This document shows, one piece after another, positions 32,659 through 43,227 of a DNA stretch of 64,000 nt. Each line of letters starts with the position of its first letter. The stretch's first letter is position 1. The DNA comes from Azolla caroliniana. Its lineage: Eukaryota; Polypodiophyta. The stretch spans positions 4,898,001 to 4,962,000 of the forward strand of contig JBHGNT010000022.1 in NCBI GenBank assembly GCA_043228905.1, given 5' to 3'. The translations under genes and the position numbers were made by a program. The notes beneath the pieces are model-generated. The model was not told the origin of the DNA and searched no databases. It saw only the letters and a list, made by a program, of their open reading frames with translations.

Positions 32659-33775
32659 ATGTGATGCTTGTTGCCGAGCAAAGATGCCACGACATCATCC
32701 ATATGGCTTGTTGGACTCCTTACCAATTCCAAGCAAGCAATGGCAGTCCATTTGTCTTGATTTTATCATAGATCTTCCAGTCTCGAAGGGTTTCGATGCT
32801 ATCTTAACCAACGTCAATCGATATACTAAGATGGCACATTTTGGGCCTTGTACTAAGGCCATCACAAGTGAAGAAACCACTGCCCTTGTCATGCGTGAGG
32901 TATTTCGGCATCATGGCCTCCCAGACAGCATCATCAGACCTCTCCTCCGGCTACCATCCCCAGACCGATGGGCAGGCGGAATGAACAAATCAAACGCTAG
33001 AACAATACCTCTGGTGTTTTCTGAGTTACCAACAAGACGATTGGGTTGATATTCTCCACTTTGCGGAGTTTGCTTATAATAATGTTATTCACTCCTCGAC
33101 TCGGTCTCCCCATTTTACGCTTATACCAGTTCTCATCCTCGCTTGTCTGTGATTGACACCCCGGAGCTACCTACCAATCCTCATGCCGAGGATCATTTGG
33201 AGAGGCTACACAAGATTCAAATGGATCTATCTACTCAACTTCGTCATGCTCAACACACACAAAAGACTTATGCGGATCGTCATCGACTTCCCTCCTCTTT
33301 TGCCATCGGAGATCGAGTATGGCTCTTACGTCGTCACATCAAGACTACTCGACCGTGCGACCAATTGGACTATCGATGCCTCGGTCCTTTTCGTCGTATC
33401 GGTAAGATTAATTATGTCACGTTTTGCCTTGATCTTCCTCCGTACCTTCAAATACATCCGGTCTTCCATAGTTCTCTTCTTGAACCTTATAAGGCCAACA
33501 CTATTCCCAATCGTGTTACACCACCGCCTCCCCTACTTGAGTTGGATGCCGGCCCGGAGTATGAAGTTGTTGTCGTCCTCGACTCCAAGTTTGTTCGCAA
33601 CAAACTTTATTATTTGATTGATTGGCTCGGCTATAGTCCGAGCGAACATACTTGGGAACCCGTCGAGCATGTCGCTAATGCTCAGGATCTTCTTGTTGAT
33701 TTCCACCGATAGTATCCGGACAAACCCGGTCCTCAATCCACGTTGACTCGTTATACTTGTTGTCTTAAGGGCAGG
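32659..33775 (+). pseudogene. Chromovirus integrase and chromodomain, 3' half only
   Basis: This is the 3' part of a Ty3/gypsy pol. It starts inside the integrase zinc domain (C-x2-C remnant, then RAKMPRHHPYG), followed by the core start LDFIIDLPVSKGFDAI. The piece with the second catalytic Asp is deleted near 32935, and the frame shifts to the GYHPQTDGQAE block. A long frame 33143-33712 then covers the integrase C-terminus (FAIGDRVWLLRRHI, IHPVFHSSLLEPYK) and a chromodomain at residues 139-189 with WLGYSPSEHTWEP. Its closest relative here is Gypsy-M at 46495-51417. Dead because of the internal deletion. Confidence 0.85.
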
Positions 33776-33979
33776 ATATTATTTTCATTTAAGTTTTACT
33801 ATAGAAAATTAATGCATATTCCAAATTTCTCTAGAACATTCTAGAAGCTTCAGGACTACTCCTGAGAGCACTATAAAAGGAGGCACAAAGCATTATTTTG
33901 AACCAAATTGGTTCAACGTCAGTCTTAAGCCTCATAGCTATTTTGTACTTACTTTTCATATAATATATCATCTATTATC

Positions 33980-34010
<31 letters not shown>

Positions 34011-34110
34011 TCCTCTCTCGGGAGTCTTACGCAGTCCCGTCCTATTAGTACTAATAGTACTTCCCTTCTCTAGTACTAATTCTCTCTCTGTTTTAGTACT
34101 ATTCCTGAGA
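33776..34110 (+). repeat. Gypsy-M-family 3' LTR
   Basis: Follows the chromodomain after a purine-rich tract (TTAAGGGCAGGA). It contains CTATAAAAGGAGGCAC near 33871, a GGTTCAACGTCAG block, a CT microsatellite (33985-34010) and TTAGTACTA repeats, as in the LTRs at 6689-7713 and 51045-51417. It ends at about CCTGAGA (34110). The left edge here is ATATTATTTTC and lacks the TGTAATAC seen in the other two copies. Confidence 0.75.
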
Positions 34111-34829
34111 AATAGTTTGGGGAGGGTGGGAGAGGAACCAAGTATGTCTTGGTATTTTGCCCTTATCTCGGCATAGGTTGGACACTTGCATGTAAAGTGA
34201 TACTCATCCTCTATCTCTATGTGGCATAACCTACATATCCTTTCCTCCCTCAGGACTCCATTAGTACGACCATTCTCAATCTCAAGTTGCTGAGATGATA
34301 TTCTAAGTTGTCCAATGGCAACCCTTAGTGCATGTGGTAAGAATACATCTAGATATTTTGGCCGCGTGATAAAACCTAACTTAGAGAGGTGCATGAAGTG
34401 TTCCTTATAGTACAACATTTTAGATGGGAGTGGCTCTAGTGGGGTGATCCATTTATACCGAGTGTAAATTTGCCATATTTCTTAGCGTATTACTTTATTG
34501 CGGTCCTCATGAGAGATTAAAGTGTTATCAATTGTGTGGTTGTACCTAAGGGGAGGTAGGTTATTAATGTCTAGACCATTTGCAAGAAGCAAACTCACCA
34601 TCATGCCATACCATGAGCTAGTATAACCGGACTCATACAGTGATCAAGAGGCCTTAAAGGCTTGATGAGATATTCTATCATGTGGTTGGCTATGTATCTT
34701 GTGAATAAACACTACACGTTGGAAAAGTGCCTCTACTAACATTGGGGGTAACGTGAACTCAGGCCTAATAATGTCATGTGGTACTGTCGATTTGCTTCAG
34801 AGTTGGCATGATAACATCATCACCAACGG
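34111..34829 (-). pseudogene. LINE-C, C-terminal part, left of Gypsy-A
   Basis: Minus-strand LINE coding sequence. The frame at 34418-34111 contains the terminal zinc-finger-like block CRLCHIEIEDEYHFTCKC, comparable to the block in LINE-B. Upstream on the minus strand (34420-34829) are further decayed blocks. The element continues beyond Gypsy-A at 41996. The 3' end is missing because the LTR at 33776-34110 abuts it. Confidence 0.7.
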
Positions 34830-35475
34830 TGTCGTGAAGAAAACCGTCCACAAGCGGAATCGGTGCACCGGAGCGTAGAAACCGACTCTTCATGCACGTG
34901 CGCCTTATGATGTACATAGGAGATCCTAGGCGGGCAGATTCGGTAGGTAGGAAGTAAAGGGGGGAAACGACTCCTTCCTTGCCTATAAAAGGAGGGAGAC
35001 GAGGAGGGGAAAGGGATCGCGGAGAGTCGAGGACGAAGTGCTGTCGGTTTGCGAGCGAAGGCTTCTCTCTCTCTCTCTCTCTGGTTTGCAAACGCCATAG
35101 CTTCCTTCTGTGCAGGTTTTGGGAGGCTCGCACTGCTCTGAGGAATGCCCGAGTGCTTCCGGCAACACCTCCAACCTACTCCTTCCTCTCTGTGCGTTTA
35201 CGAGCAGGTATCGGCATCTGTTCGCCGGCCTGTTCGGTTGTAACCGACTTCGTGTTTCGTTGTCTTCGTGTTCTTGTCGTTTGTCTTTGTTAATAGATAC
35301 ATACATTCGTGTCTTTCTGTGTTGCTGTCCCGCTTGTGTCTTTGCGTCGAAGGGCCGTGTCCCTGTGGATCTACGCTCGCACGTAGAGGGTCTCTTCTCC
35401 TTCCTCTCTTGCCCTTTGGTACAGGACCCCCGAAGTTCCGCCTCATTCCACGCATCCGCGAGGAATACCTCGACA
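34830..35475 (+). repeat. Gypsy-A 5' LTR
   Basis: Starts TGTCGTGAAG and ends ACCTCGACA. A TATA box lies in GCCTATAAAAGGAGG near 34983, with a CT microsatellite downstream (35063-35081). The segment GGTACAGGACCCCCGAAG near the end resembles the 3' part of the Gypsy-B LTRs. Confidence 0.95.
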
Positions 35476-35478
35476 TCT

Positions 35479-35496
35479 TGGTGAACCCGACGTGAA
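35479..35496 (+). promoter_or_regulatory. Primer-binding site complementary to tRNA-Trp
   Basis: TGGTGAACCCGACGTGAA lies three bases after the LTR and is complementary to the 3' end, with CCA, of plant cytosolic tRNA-Trp as I know it. This sets the element apart from the tRNA-iMet-primed Copia elements in the window. Confidence 0.8.
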
Positions 35497-35518
35497 GGAG
35501 GCGGCAGAAGAGCAGAAG

Positions 35519-36863
35519 ATGAAGGGGTCGGATCTTGCGGAGGCCATGGCTTCGGCCGTGGATCGGATATTAAGTGCACGCGAGGGCACCAGCGCCCTCG
35601 ACAGAGCCATTGAGGCGGTCGTCGGTACAATCGGCCGGTTCAGCGGAAAGGATGCCACGAGGTATTTGGCGTCCTACGGGGCAGAAATGCTGATGCGGGA
35701 CATTCCGGAAGAGAGGCGTCTTGCCGGGTTTCCTCGAGTGGCGATGCCGAGCATCCATGCGGAGGTGCTCGAGGTGCGGGCGGAGAGCCGTACCTGGGAG
35801 GAGTTCGAAGGCCGACTCCTAGAAAAATACGGGCTGGACGACGCGCTCCGGCTTTCGAAACGGGACTTCATGGAATGGGTGGAGTCCCCCGGCAAGGGAA
35901 GAAATGCGTCGGCACTCCTCCGGGAGTTTGAAGAACGCTTTGCGCGCCTTTCGGTGCTTGACCGAACCGTTCTGGATACGAGCCGGGTCCTATTGTTCGT
36001 CAAGTCGGTGGATGAGCGGGACCGGGACCAAGTCGGCTCCTTGCTGGAAACCGAGGACGGGCTGACAACCGACTGGGCTGCGGTTAAGAGAGTCTGTGGC
36101 CGTTTCGATAAACGGCGGGAATGGGCTGACAACGGGGCGGCCGGTGCGGGGTCTGTCACAGCAAGGAGGCTTGAACCGGCACCGCAAGTACGAAGGGAAG
36201 AAACCCGGGAATGGCTCGAAACCCGGGAATGACATGGTCAATGGCTCGTCCGGAGGAGCAGCGCTGGAGGAGTTGACGCGGGCGATAAAGGATCTCCAGA
36301 TCGCCCAGACTCGAAGGGAAGGCGACGAACCGGCTCGTGACCGACGGCCGACAGCGGGGAACAGGTGCATGTGGTGCGACGAGGTCGGCCACATTCGGAA
36401 GGACTGCGGCGATTTCGCAGAGGCGTTGAGGAACCGGGTGGTGTACCTGTGGGAAGGTCGGGTGCACGCCGGCGACACCAGGAGGGCCCTGAACCGAAAC
36501 GACGGGCGAGGAGGTATGAAGAGACTGATGGAAGAGGCAGCGGCCCGACACGTAGAGGCCATCCACTACTCGGCGTCGGCCGGAATTCGGGTCGGGGGCA
36601 GTGAGGCCCGAACAGAGGGCAAAGACGGATTCTGGTCGGCAATGCTAGGAGGTCTTGCCGGCGCACGGCTAAGGAAAGATGAAACGGACCACGCTGAGAG
36701 ACGGGTCTGGGAAATAACCGGGTGGAGCGATCCGGTCGAGGAGAAGACGGGCTTCGTAGAAGCCGCCTGCCGGAACTACGAGGCTCTGGTAGAGGACAAA
36801 CGAGTGGGGAAAGCCGGAGCGGCCGGGCCCTCACAACGGTACGAGACCCAATTCGGGCAATGA
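35519..36863 (+). pseudogene. Gypsy-A gag with zinc knuckle, one frameshift
   Basis: The first ATG after the primer site is at 35519. Frame 35519-36232 encodes a helical capsid-like region (YLASYGAEMLMRDIPEERR, then KYGLDDALRLSKRDFMEW, LRLREFEERF-type blocks). Between about 36130 and 36232 the homology moves to another frame, which runs to 36863. That frame contains the CCHC knuckle CMWCDEVGHIRKDC at about 36370-36411 and a block HYSASAGIR that is also in Gypsy-B. It ends at TGA 36861-36863, after which the frame stays open, so the stop is probably a CGA to TGA change. The gag of Gypsy-B aligns along its length. Confidence 0.8.
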
Positions 36864-37637
36864 CGGAACGATGCCGGCAGGTCCAGCTCGCAAGATAACC
36901 CCAGGAAGGGTGGATACCGATTGGGGACGGAAATAGAAAGGACTACGGACCTACGAAAGGTCCGAGAAGAACGGATCCTCGACAACAAAGTGGAGCTGTC
37001 ATTGCGGGAGGTGTTGGGGATCGCCAAGAAGGAGTTCCACGACTCCATTGTAGACTTGGTGAAACGGAAGAGGCTGTCGACGGAGACGGAACCGGAAAGA
37101 CCGGTAGAGGTGCGGACGACGCGCATCGACGACTCGGCGCTGGCAGATGAGTGGCCGGAGAGCCACTATTCGAGGCCACACTGGGCCCAAGCGACCACGG
37201 AGACCCCGGTAAAGATCGGAGATGTTCAGGAACCGGTGGTGGCATTGGTGGACCACGGTTCGGAAATAAACCTGATGTCCATGGACTTCTATAAGAAGGG
37301 GAAGTGGCCGATCAACACCAAGCACGGGTGGAAGATACGGGCGGCGACGCGCGCCACTGAGGAATTGCATGGGGCCTGCCCGAACGTGCGAGTCAAGATC
37401 GACGACGTCGAGATTGACCAGCACTTCTTCGTACAGGAGACGTCCTCGCACCCGGTCATATTAGGTGAACCATACATCACGGCGGCGCGGATGGAGACCA
37501 AAGTGCTGGACAACGGGTCGGCCTACGCGAGGGTCAAAAGCCAGGACGGGCGCCATTCGGTCCAATTTCTGACAGTGCGACCGAACCACGAGCGAAACCG
37601 CGAATCCCTCGATGGCGAAAACCGGGAGAATTTTTAG
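36864..37637 (+). pseudogene. Gypsy-A protease region
   Basis: Continues the gag frame after the TGA at 36861-36863. The aspartic protease site reads VALVDHGSEINLMS at about 37240-37281, with His where the D-S/T-G motif normally has Ser or Thr. The second conserved block HPVILGEPYI is present near 37450. The frame ends at TAG (37635-37637) in a run of T, and homology continues in the third frame, which indicates a one- or two-base indel. Confidence 0.8.
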
Positions 37638-39000
37638 AGAGGGCTGCCAAGGCGTGGGGCCGAGACAGTCCGGGCACTCGGGAAAGACCCCACGACTGTA
37701 CGATAGGTAGGAGATTTTGCTTCTCTGACAACGGAGGATGTATGATAGCCGGCATCGTTGGCCGAGAAAAGACAAGGGCGGAAGTGCGACTTCGAGCGTG
37801 CGGAGTTCTCGGCCCGGACGAGGAAATCAGCGGGGCCGTGGAGGCGGTCTCCTTCGACGACACCTTGGGGATGCTGAGGAAGGTTGCCGGAGAAGACCTT
37901 AACGAAGACCGGACAATACCGGTATGTTCCGAAGAGATGTACGAAGTCATCGAGAATTTCAGTCGGGGGCTCGGGTCGGATTGGACGGCCCGAGTTAGCA
38001 CGAAGTACAAGACTGTGGACCGGAAGGTAAGGCCAGTCGCGGCACCCTTACCCGAGGGCAGCGAGTCCCGGATCATAAGGGTTGCGTCGGACCCCAGTTT
38101 ACGAGATCCGGCCTGCATAGGACACACCTTCACTGACGGGACGCTCCGGGAGCTCAAAATCGGTGGGGGCGGGTTCCTACTGCCGGCGGAGGAAGACCGG
38201 TTTCGGAGGATGCTCGGAAGGCACGGGAAAGCCTTCGCATTCTCACCGGAAGAGATCGGGTGCGTAGACCCGACGATCGTGGAGCCGATGGTGATATTCA
38301 CGGTACCGCATGTGCCGTGGAATCTCAAGCCGATCCCGGTACCGAGAGCTCACATCCCGAAGTTGATGGAGCTATTGAGGCAGAAAGTAGATATGGGCAT
38401 TCTCGAACCGTCGAGTGCCCCATACTCGAACCGATGGTTTACCGTACCAAAGAAAAACGGAACGATGCGCTTCATTCAAGACCTGCAGCCGGTCAACAGA
38501 GTGACCATTCGGAACGCAGGAATCGGACCGACCATAGACGAGTTCGCGGAGGCCTTCGCCGGAAGGTCGATTTACTCGGTCGGTGATCTGTACTCGGGGT
38601 ACGACCAGTTCCAGCTAGCCGTGGAGAGCAGAGACATTACGACGATGCGAACTCCCCTCGGCCTAGTGCGAATGTGTACCCTGCCACAAGGAGGGACCAA
38701 CTCGGTGGCCCACATGGTGAATGCAATGAACAAGGTACTGAGGGATTGCATCCCGGACATCACCATGCCGTTTCTAGACGACATCCCTATCAAAGGGTGC
38801 CCGGTGGAAGAGAAGGACGATGCGAACTCCCCTCGGCCTAGTGCGAATGTGTACCCTGCCACAAGGAGGGACCAACTCGGTGGCCCACATGGTGAATGCA
38901 ATGAACAAGGTACTGAGGGATTGCATCCCGGACATCACCATGCCGTTTCTAGACGACATCCCTATCAAAGGGTGCCCGGTGGAAGAGAAGGACGAGACAG
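37638..39000 (+). pseudogene. Gypsy-A reverse transcriptase with duplicated catalytic block
   Basis: The reverse transcriptase begins after a conserved FTDGTLRELKIGGGGFL block. It has VPHVPWNLKPIPVPRAHIPK, WFTVPKKNGTMRFIQDLQPV, IYSVGDLYSGYDQFQL and LPQGGTNSVAHM. The catalytic box is FLDD (38771-38782), an alternative to the usual YxDD. The segment 38641-38815 is then repeated exactly at 38816-38990, giving a second FLDD at 38946-38957. The 175-bp unit is not a multiple of three, so it shifts the frame and destroys the enzyme. The frame starting in the second copy carries on to 41045. Confidence 0.9.
38641..38990 (+). repeat. Exact 175-bp tandem duplication in Gypsy-A reverse transcriptase
   Basis: Two copies, 38641-38815 and 38816-38990, are identical by eye. 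Each begins GACGA, and a third GACGA follows at 38991, so 5 bp of microhomology frames the event. It is either a very recent duplication or an assembly error. Confidence 0.95.
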
Positions 39001-41276
39001 TCGGGCCGGACGGATGCCGGCGATTCGTGGCGACACACATCGACGACTGCGAGAAGGTGCTACAAAGGCTAGAGGATGCGAGGCTCACCTTCTCCGGGGA
39101 GAAATCGGCCTTCGGGCAATCGGAAATCCTGGTGGTCGGACACCTATGTGGACCCTATGGTCGGAAGCCGTCTCCGGCAAAGGTAGAAGCCATCTCCGCG
39201 ATGAAGACCGATTGTAGCTCGGTGACGGAAGTTCGGAGGTTCCTGGGGGCATGCGCGTTCTACCACATATGGATCCCACATTACGCCCACGTGGCGGAGC
39301 CGCTATACGGGTTGCTGAAGAAAAGGCGAAAATTCGAGTGGCGAGACGAGCACACGGAATCGATCCGGAAGTTGAAGGAAGCTCTTGCGGCAGCACCGGC
39401 GCTCCGGAAGGCTGTCTACGAGAAAGGTACCCCAGTATACATAACAGTGGATATGAGTCCGACCGGGATCGGGTGGGTTGTCAACCAAGAAGACGAGGAC
39501 GACATTCGGTTCCCGATCCGATTCGGCGCGAAGGTTCTCAGTGAACGACAACGAGGGTACGCCCAGGTTAAACGCGAACTCTGGGGTATCGTTTCGGCAG
39601 TAAAGGCCAACAAAGACTACTTGATCGAGACAGAAGTGGTTATCGAGACGGATTGCCTGCCGATTCTCAGCATGGTTTCCGGATGCGCGACACCGGACCT
39701 GGCGATGCTCAGGTGGATAGCGTACATCAAGTCCCTGGACCCGGAAATACGACACATTTCCAGAAAAGACAACGCCATGGCCGACATGCTTTCGAGGGCG
39801 AGGTTTGATGACGAGGGCGGCATGGTTTCGGAGGACGAAGAAGTCGGCGTGGACTTCTTCGAGGCAGCATACGTAACGGCCGATGGGACGAGCACTCCGG
39901 CACTTAACGACTTCGACGAGAGCAAGTACGACGGCGAGTGGCTCCAGATCGGTGGGTTTTTGAGGACGATGACGCCGGATGCGTCATGGACGAGGGACGA
40001 GGCAAACCGGATCCGGAAGAAAGCATACCGATTCTTTCTCCGGGACGGATACTTATGGAAGCACCCGAAGAAGAGGAACGGCGTCCCGCTCCGGGTGGTA
40101 GCGATGAAGGAAGAACAGGAGGAGCTGCTGACGGCCTACCACGACAGCCCTTGGGCTGGACACCGTGGAACGTGGGCCACGTTCGAGAAGATAAAGGGGA
40201 AGTACTGGTGGCCGGGGCTGTACCGGGACGTGCATCAGTTCGTGACAACTTGCGAGAGCTGTCAGATGCACTCCATAGTCCGACATCGGGACGAGCTTCA
40301 CCCTACGTACCCTCCGACCATCCACTTCAAATGGATGGTAGATCTGGTGACGATGCCGATGGGAGTAGGACAGATGCGGTATCTGGTCCTCGCTCGGGAA
40401 GATCTGACGAACCAGGTAGAAGGTCGGGCCCTTCAGAACAAAACGACTGCGGCCGTATGTCGGTTCCTTATTGAGGACGTGATATGCCGGTACGGGTGCG
40501 TCGGGAAGATCGTGGCCGACCGCGGGGAGTTGGACGCCGAAGAGGCCGAGGAGCTGTTCGACCGGCTAGGAGTCAAGCTCTCGCTTACCACTGCGTACAA
40601 TCCGGAGGCGAATGGAAAGGTGGAGCACGGGCACGGACCGATCGTCAAGGCGTTAGTTCGGGCATGCGGAGGTCAAGTCGGGAACTGGCCGCGGCGGCTG
40701 CCTTACGGGTTGTGGGCGGACCGAACTACGCACAGTTCGGCAACCGGATTCATGCCTGCAAAACTCATGTTTGGGCAGAAGCCGGTCATGCCGATGGAAC
40801 GCACGATCTCCTCGTGGGCAACCGTGGACTGGAGAGACGAGATGAGCCGGGAGGAACTGTTGGCGGCGCGCATACGACAGCTCGAGCGAAGACCGGAGGA
40901 CGTGGAGCAGGCTGCGGAAAGGCTTCGGGTGGCCAGGACAAGGAACAAAGCCCGGTTTGACCGGACGCACCGGCTCCGACCGAAGAAGATCGAGGAAGGC
41001 GACTGGGTGCTAGTCTACGACAGCAGCCTCAACAACCAGCACTGAGCGACACGGAAGTTCGCAAGAAGGTGGTTCGGGCCTTACGTGGTACAAAGCGCCA
41101 ACGACAATGGGACGTACCATCTGGCGGAACTCGACGGTACGAGAATGGCGATACCGGTAGCTGGGAAGCGGATCAAAGCGTTCAAGAAGCGTCACGACGA
41201 CGAGCCGGATCCGGTTGACTTGGACTGCGACGACGAGCGATCCGAAACCGAGGAAGAATCGACGGGCGGAGAATGA
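39001..41276 (+). pseudogene. Gypsy-A RNase H and integrase
   Basis: This region follows the reverse transcriptase without a gap, in one open frame to TGA 41043-41045. RNase H has VYITVDMSPTGIGWVVNQ, with the catalytic Asp, and DNAMADMLSRA. The integrase zinc domain has AGHRGTWATFEKIKGKYWWP and CESCQ near 40140-40265. The catalytic triad is VDLVTM, ADRGEL and the Glu in GKVEHGHG. After the TGA the same frame continues with a block WFGPYVVQSANDNGTYHLAE to a natural stop at 41276, so that TGA is a single premature stop. No chromodomain follows. Confidence 0.85.
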
Positions 41277-41349
41277 AGGCTGGACTGGTTTTCTCCGTCC
41301 CAACACGATTTGGCGCATGCCGGTGTATGCGCGGTTAGGTGGGGGCGGA

Positions 41350-41995
41350 TGTCGTGAAGAAAACCGTCCACAAGCGGAATCGGTGCACCGGAGCATAGAA
41401 ACCGACTCTTCATGCACGTGCGCCTTATGATGTACATAGGAGATCCTAGGCGGGCAGATTCGGTAGGTAGGAAGTAAAGGGGGGAAACGACTCCTTCCTT
41501 GCCTATAAAAGGAGGGAGACGAGGAGGGGAAAGGGATCGCGGAGAGTCGAGGACGAAGTGTTGTCGGTTTGCGAGCGAAGGCTTCTCTCTCTCTCTCTCT
41601 CTGGTTTGCAAACGCCATAGCTTCCTTCTGTGCAGGTTTTGGGAGGCTCGCGCTGCTCTGAGGAATGCCCGAGTGCTTCCGGCAGCACCTCCAACCTACT
41701 CCTTCCTCTCTGTGCGTTTACGAGCAGGTATCGGCATCTGTTCGCCGGCCTGTTCGGTTGTAACCGACTTCGTGTTTCGTTGTCTTCGTGTTCTTGTCGT
41801 TTGTCTTTGTTAATAGATACATACATTCGTGTCTTTCTGTGTTGCTGTCCCGCTTGCGTCTTTGCGTCGAAGGGCCGTGTCCCTGTGGATCTATGCTCGC
41901 ACGTAGAGGGTCTCTTCTCCTTCCTCTCTTGCCCTTTGGTACAGGACCCCCGAGGTTCCGCCTCATTCCACGCATCCGCGAGGAATACCTCGACA
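41350..41995 (+). repeat. Gypsy-A 3' LTR
   Basis: The same 646 bp as the 5' LTR with seven transitions. It ends CTCGACA at 41995 and is followed by ACGG, matching the bases before 34830. Confidence 0.95.
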
Positions 41996-42646
41996 ACGGT
42001 TTCTCTAATTGCCTCCACATGAAAGATGGTAATCCTGGAACCCAAACCGTTGATGTATACATGAGGGAGGGGGTCACTAATGAGTCAAATAGCCACCCTT
42101 TAGTCTGTGGCTCTTGAAAGTATGCTTGGTGGCATTGTCTCTCAAGTAGTCAGAGGGATGCATGTCCTCTCATAAGTCTATCCTTTGATGCCTGTGTCAT
42201 AAAATTTACTTGAGCGGGCACTAAAAGTGACTCCGAGATAGACATATGATCCAACCACCTCAACTGGGCTATGGGAGATAGTTAGGTGACACTTAGCTCT
42301 AACTTGGACCGATGTGTGGAAGATGAGGACTTTAGTTTTCCCTAGATTCACTACCAATCCTCGTTGTGCACAAAATTCATCGAAGGCATTAAGGTGCCTT
42401 TGTAGGTCGTGTTCGGGTCAGAGAGCAAAACTATGTCATCTGCATAGAGTAAGATATGAACCTACATATCCCCAAGAACTACTCCATTGCCTCCCTTACA
42501 AGCAATAAAATATGTGATCTCATCAATGTAGATCCCAAAAAGTGTCGGTGATAGGGGACAACCTTGTTTTACACCAATAGTGCTAGTGAAACAATTAGAT
42601 AGGCCACCTAGGCATCGGACACACCCGGACACCTATTCATATAGTG
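41996..42646 (-). pseudogene. LINE-C reverse transcriptase, right of Gypsy-A
   Basis: On the minus strand this encodes a LINE reverse transcriptase with VKQGCPLSPTLFGIYIDEI, then a YADD box (HILLYADDIVLLSD), and later blocks leading to LVTPSLMYTSTVWV. The blocks are separated by stops and shifts. Together with 34829-34111 it forms one LINE cut by Gypsy-A. The 5' half stops at the Gypsy-B LTR at 42650. Confidence 0.8.
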
Positions 42647-42840
42647 TGTTGTCGTGAAGATTTTCGACAACAGTGTGAAAATCACATGGAACGAGGAAAA
42701 TCGAGAAGGTGTAATGTGCACACGTATGAAAGGAGTGATGGTTACACATGTATGTTAACCCGTCAATGTGCACATGTGATGTGTGTTTAGGTGTTCATTA
42801 CACAAATATATGAAATAAGCCTAACGCATACAATGAGGTG

Positions 42841-42912
42841 CAAGTAAGGGTTTGAACCTTACACCTCTAAGATAGGAGGCAATTGACATACCATTAGACT
42901 AGGTTATTTCCG
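42841..42912 (-). repeat. tRNA-like module in the outer Gypsy-B LTR
   Basis: On the minus strand an A box (TAGTCTAATGG) is followed by a B box (AGGTTCAAACC) at tRNA-like spacing. The equivalent position in the nested LTR has the same module at 43798-43870. It is not a functional tRNA by stem pairing. Confidence 0.6.
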
Positions 42913-43227
42913 TTAAACTTATTTTCTTCATTGTACTTTTCACACGAACTGTTGGTACATGAGAGCTTGGATGAGGTACATGGTCATCATGCCTCGCATG
43001 TGATGCATGAGCGCCAAATGGCAATCATGCATTACATGCATTTCACGCATTGTATGCATGTACTACACCCTCACATGCACATATGCATGGGGGCATCTAC
43101 ATAAGAAGGAGAGGAAGGGAAAGGAAATCAAGTAATGTATAGAATCAATAACAATAATAATAAATCTTAGTTATCTCGTTGGCAATGTGTCTTGTTCCTC
43201 AATTTTGAATTCAAAGGTTCAAACCGA

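Larger units (their letters stand above)
34830..41995 (+). mobile_element. Gypsy-A, young GC-rich LTR retrotransposon inserted into LINE-C
   Basis: LTRs of 646 bp each at 34830-35475 and 41350-41995. The primer site for tRNA-Trp is at 35479-35496, and a purine-rich tract (AGGTGGGGGCGGA) precedes the 3' LTR. The flanking repeat is ACGG (4 bp, or 5 bp AACGG if the terminal A is shared). The order gag, protease, reverse transcriptase, RNase H, integrase is that of Ty3/gypsy. I count 7 differences between the LTRs (about 1.1%), all transitions. The body is far more GC-rich than its surroundings. Gag and pol carry two stops, two frameshifts and one tandem duplication, so the copy is not coding-competent. 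No chromodomain is seen. Confidence 0.95.

Noticed and set aside
34983-35630. A 215-codon minus-strand frame over the Gypsy-A LTR, repeated at 41503-42045
   Set aside because: It is antisense to the LTR and gag start in GC-rich DNA, with no motif; the repeat is only the second LTR.
37534-38328. A 264-codon minus-strand frame
   Set aside because: It is a shadow of the Gypsy-A pol frame in GC-rich sequence.
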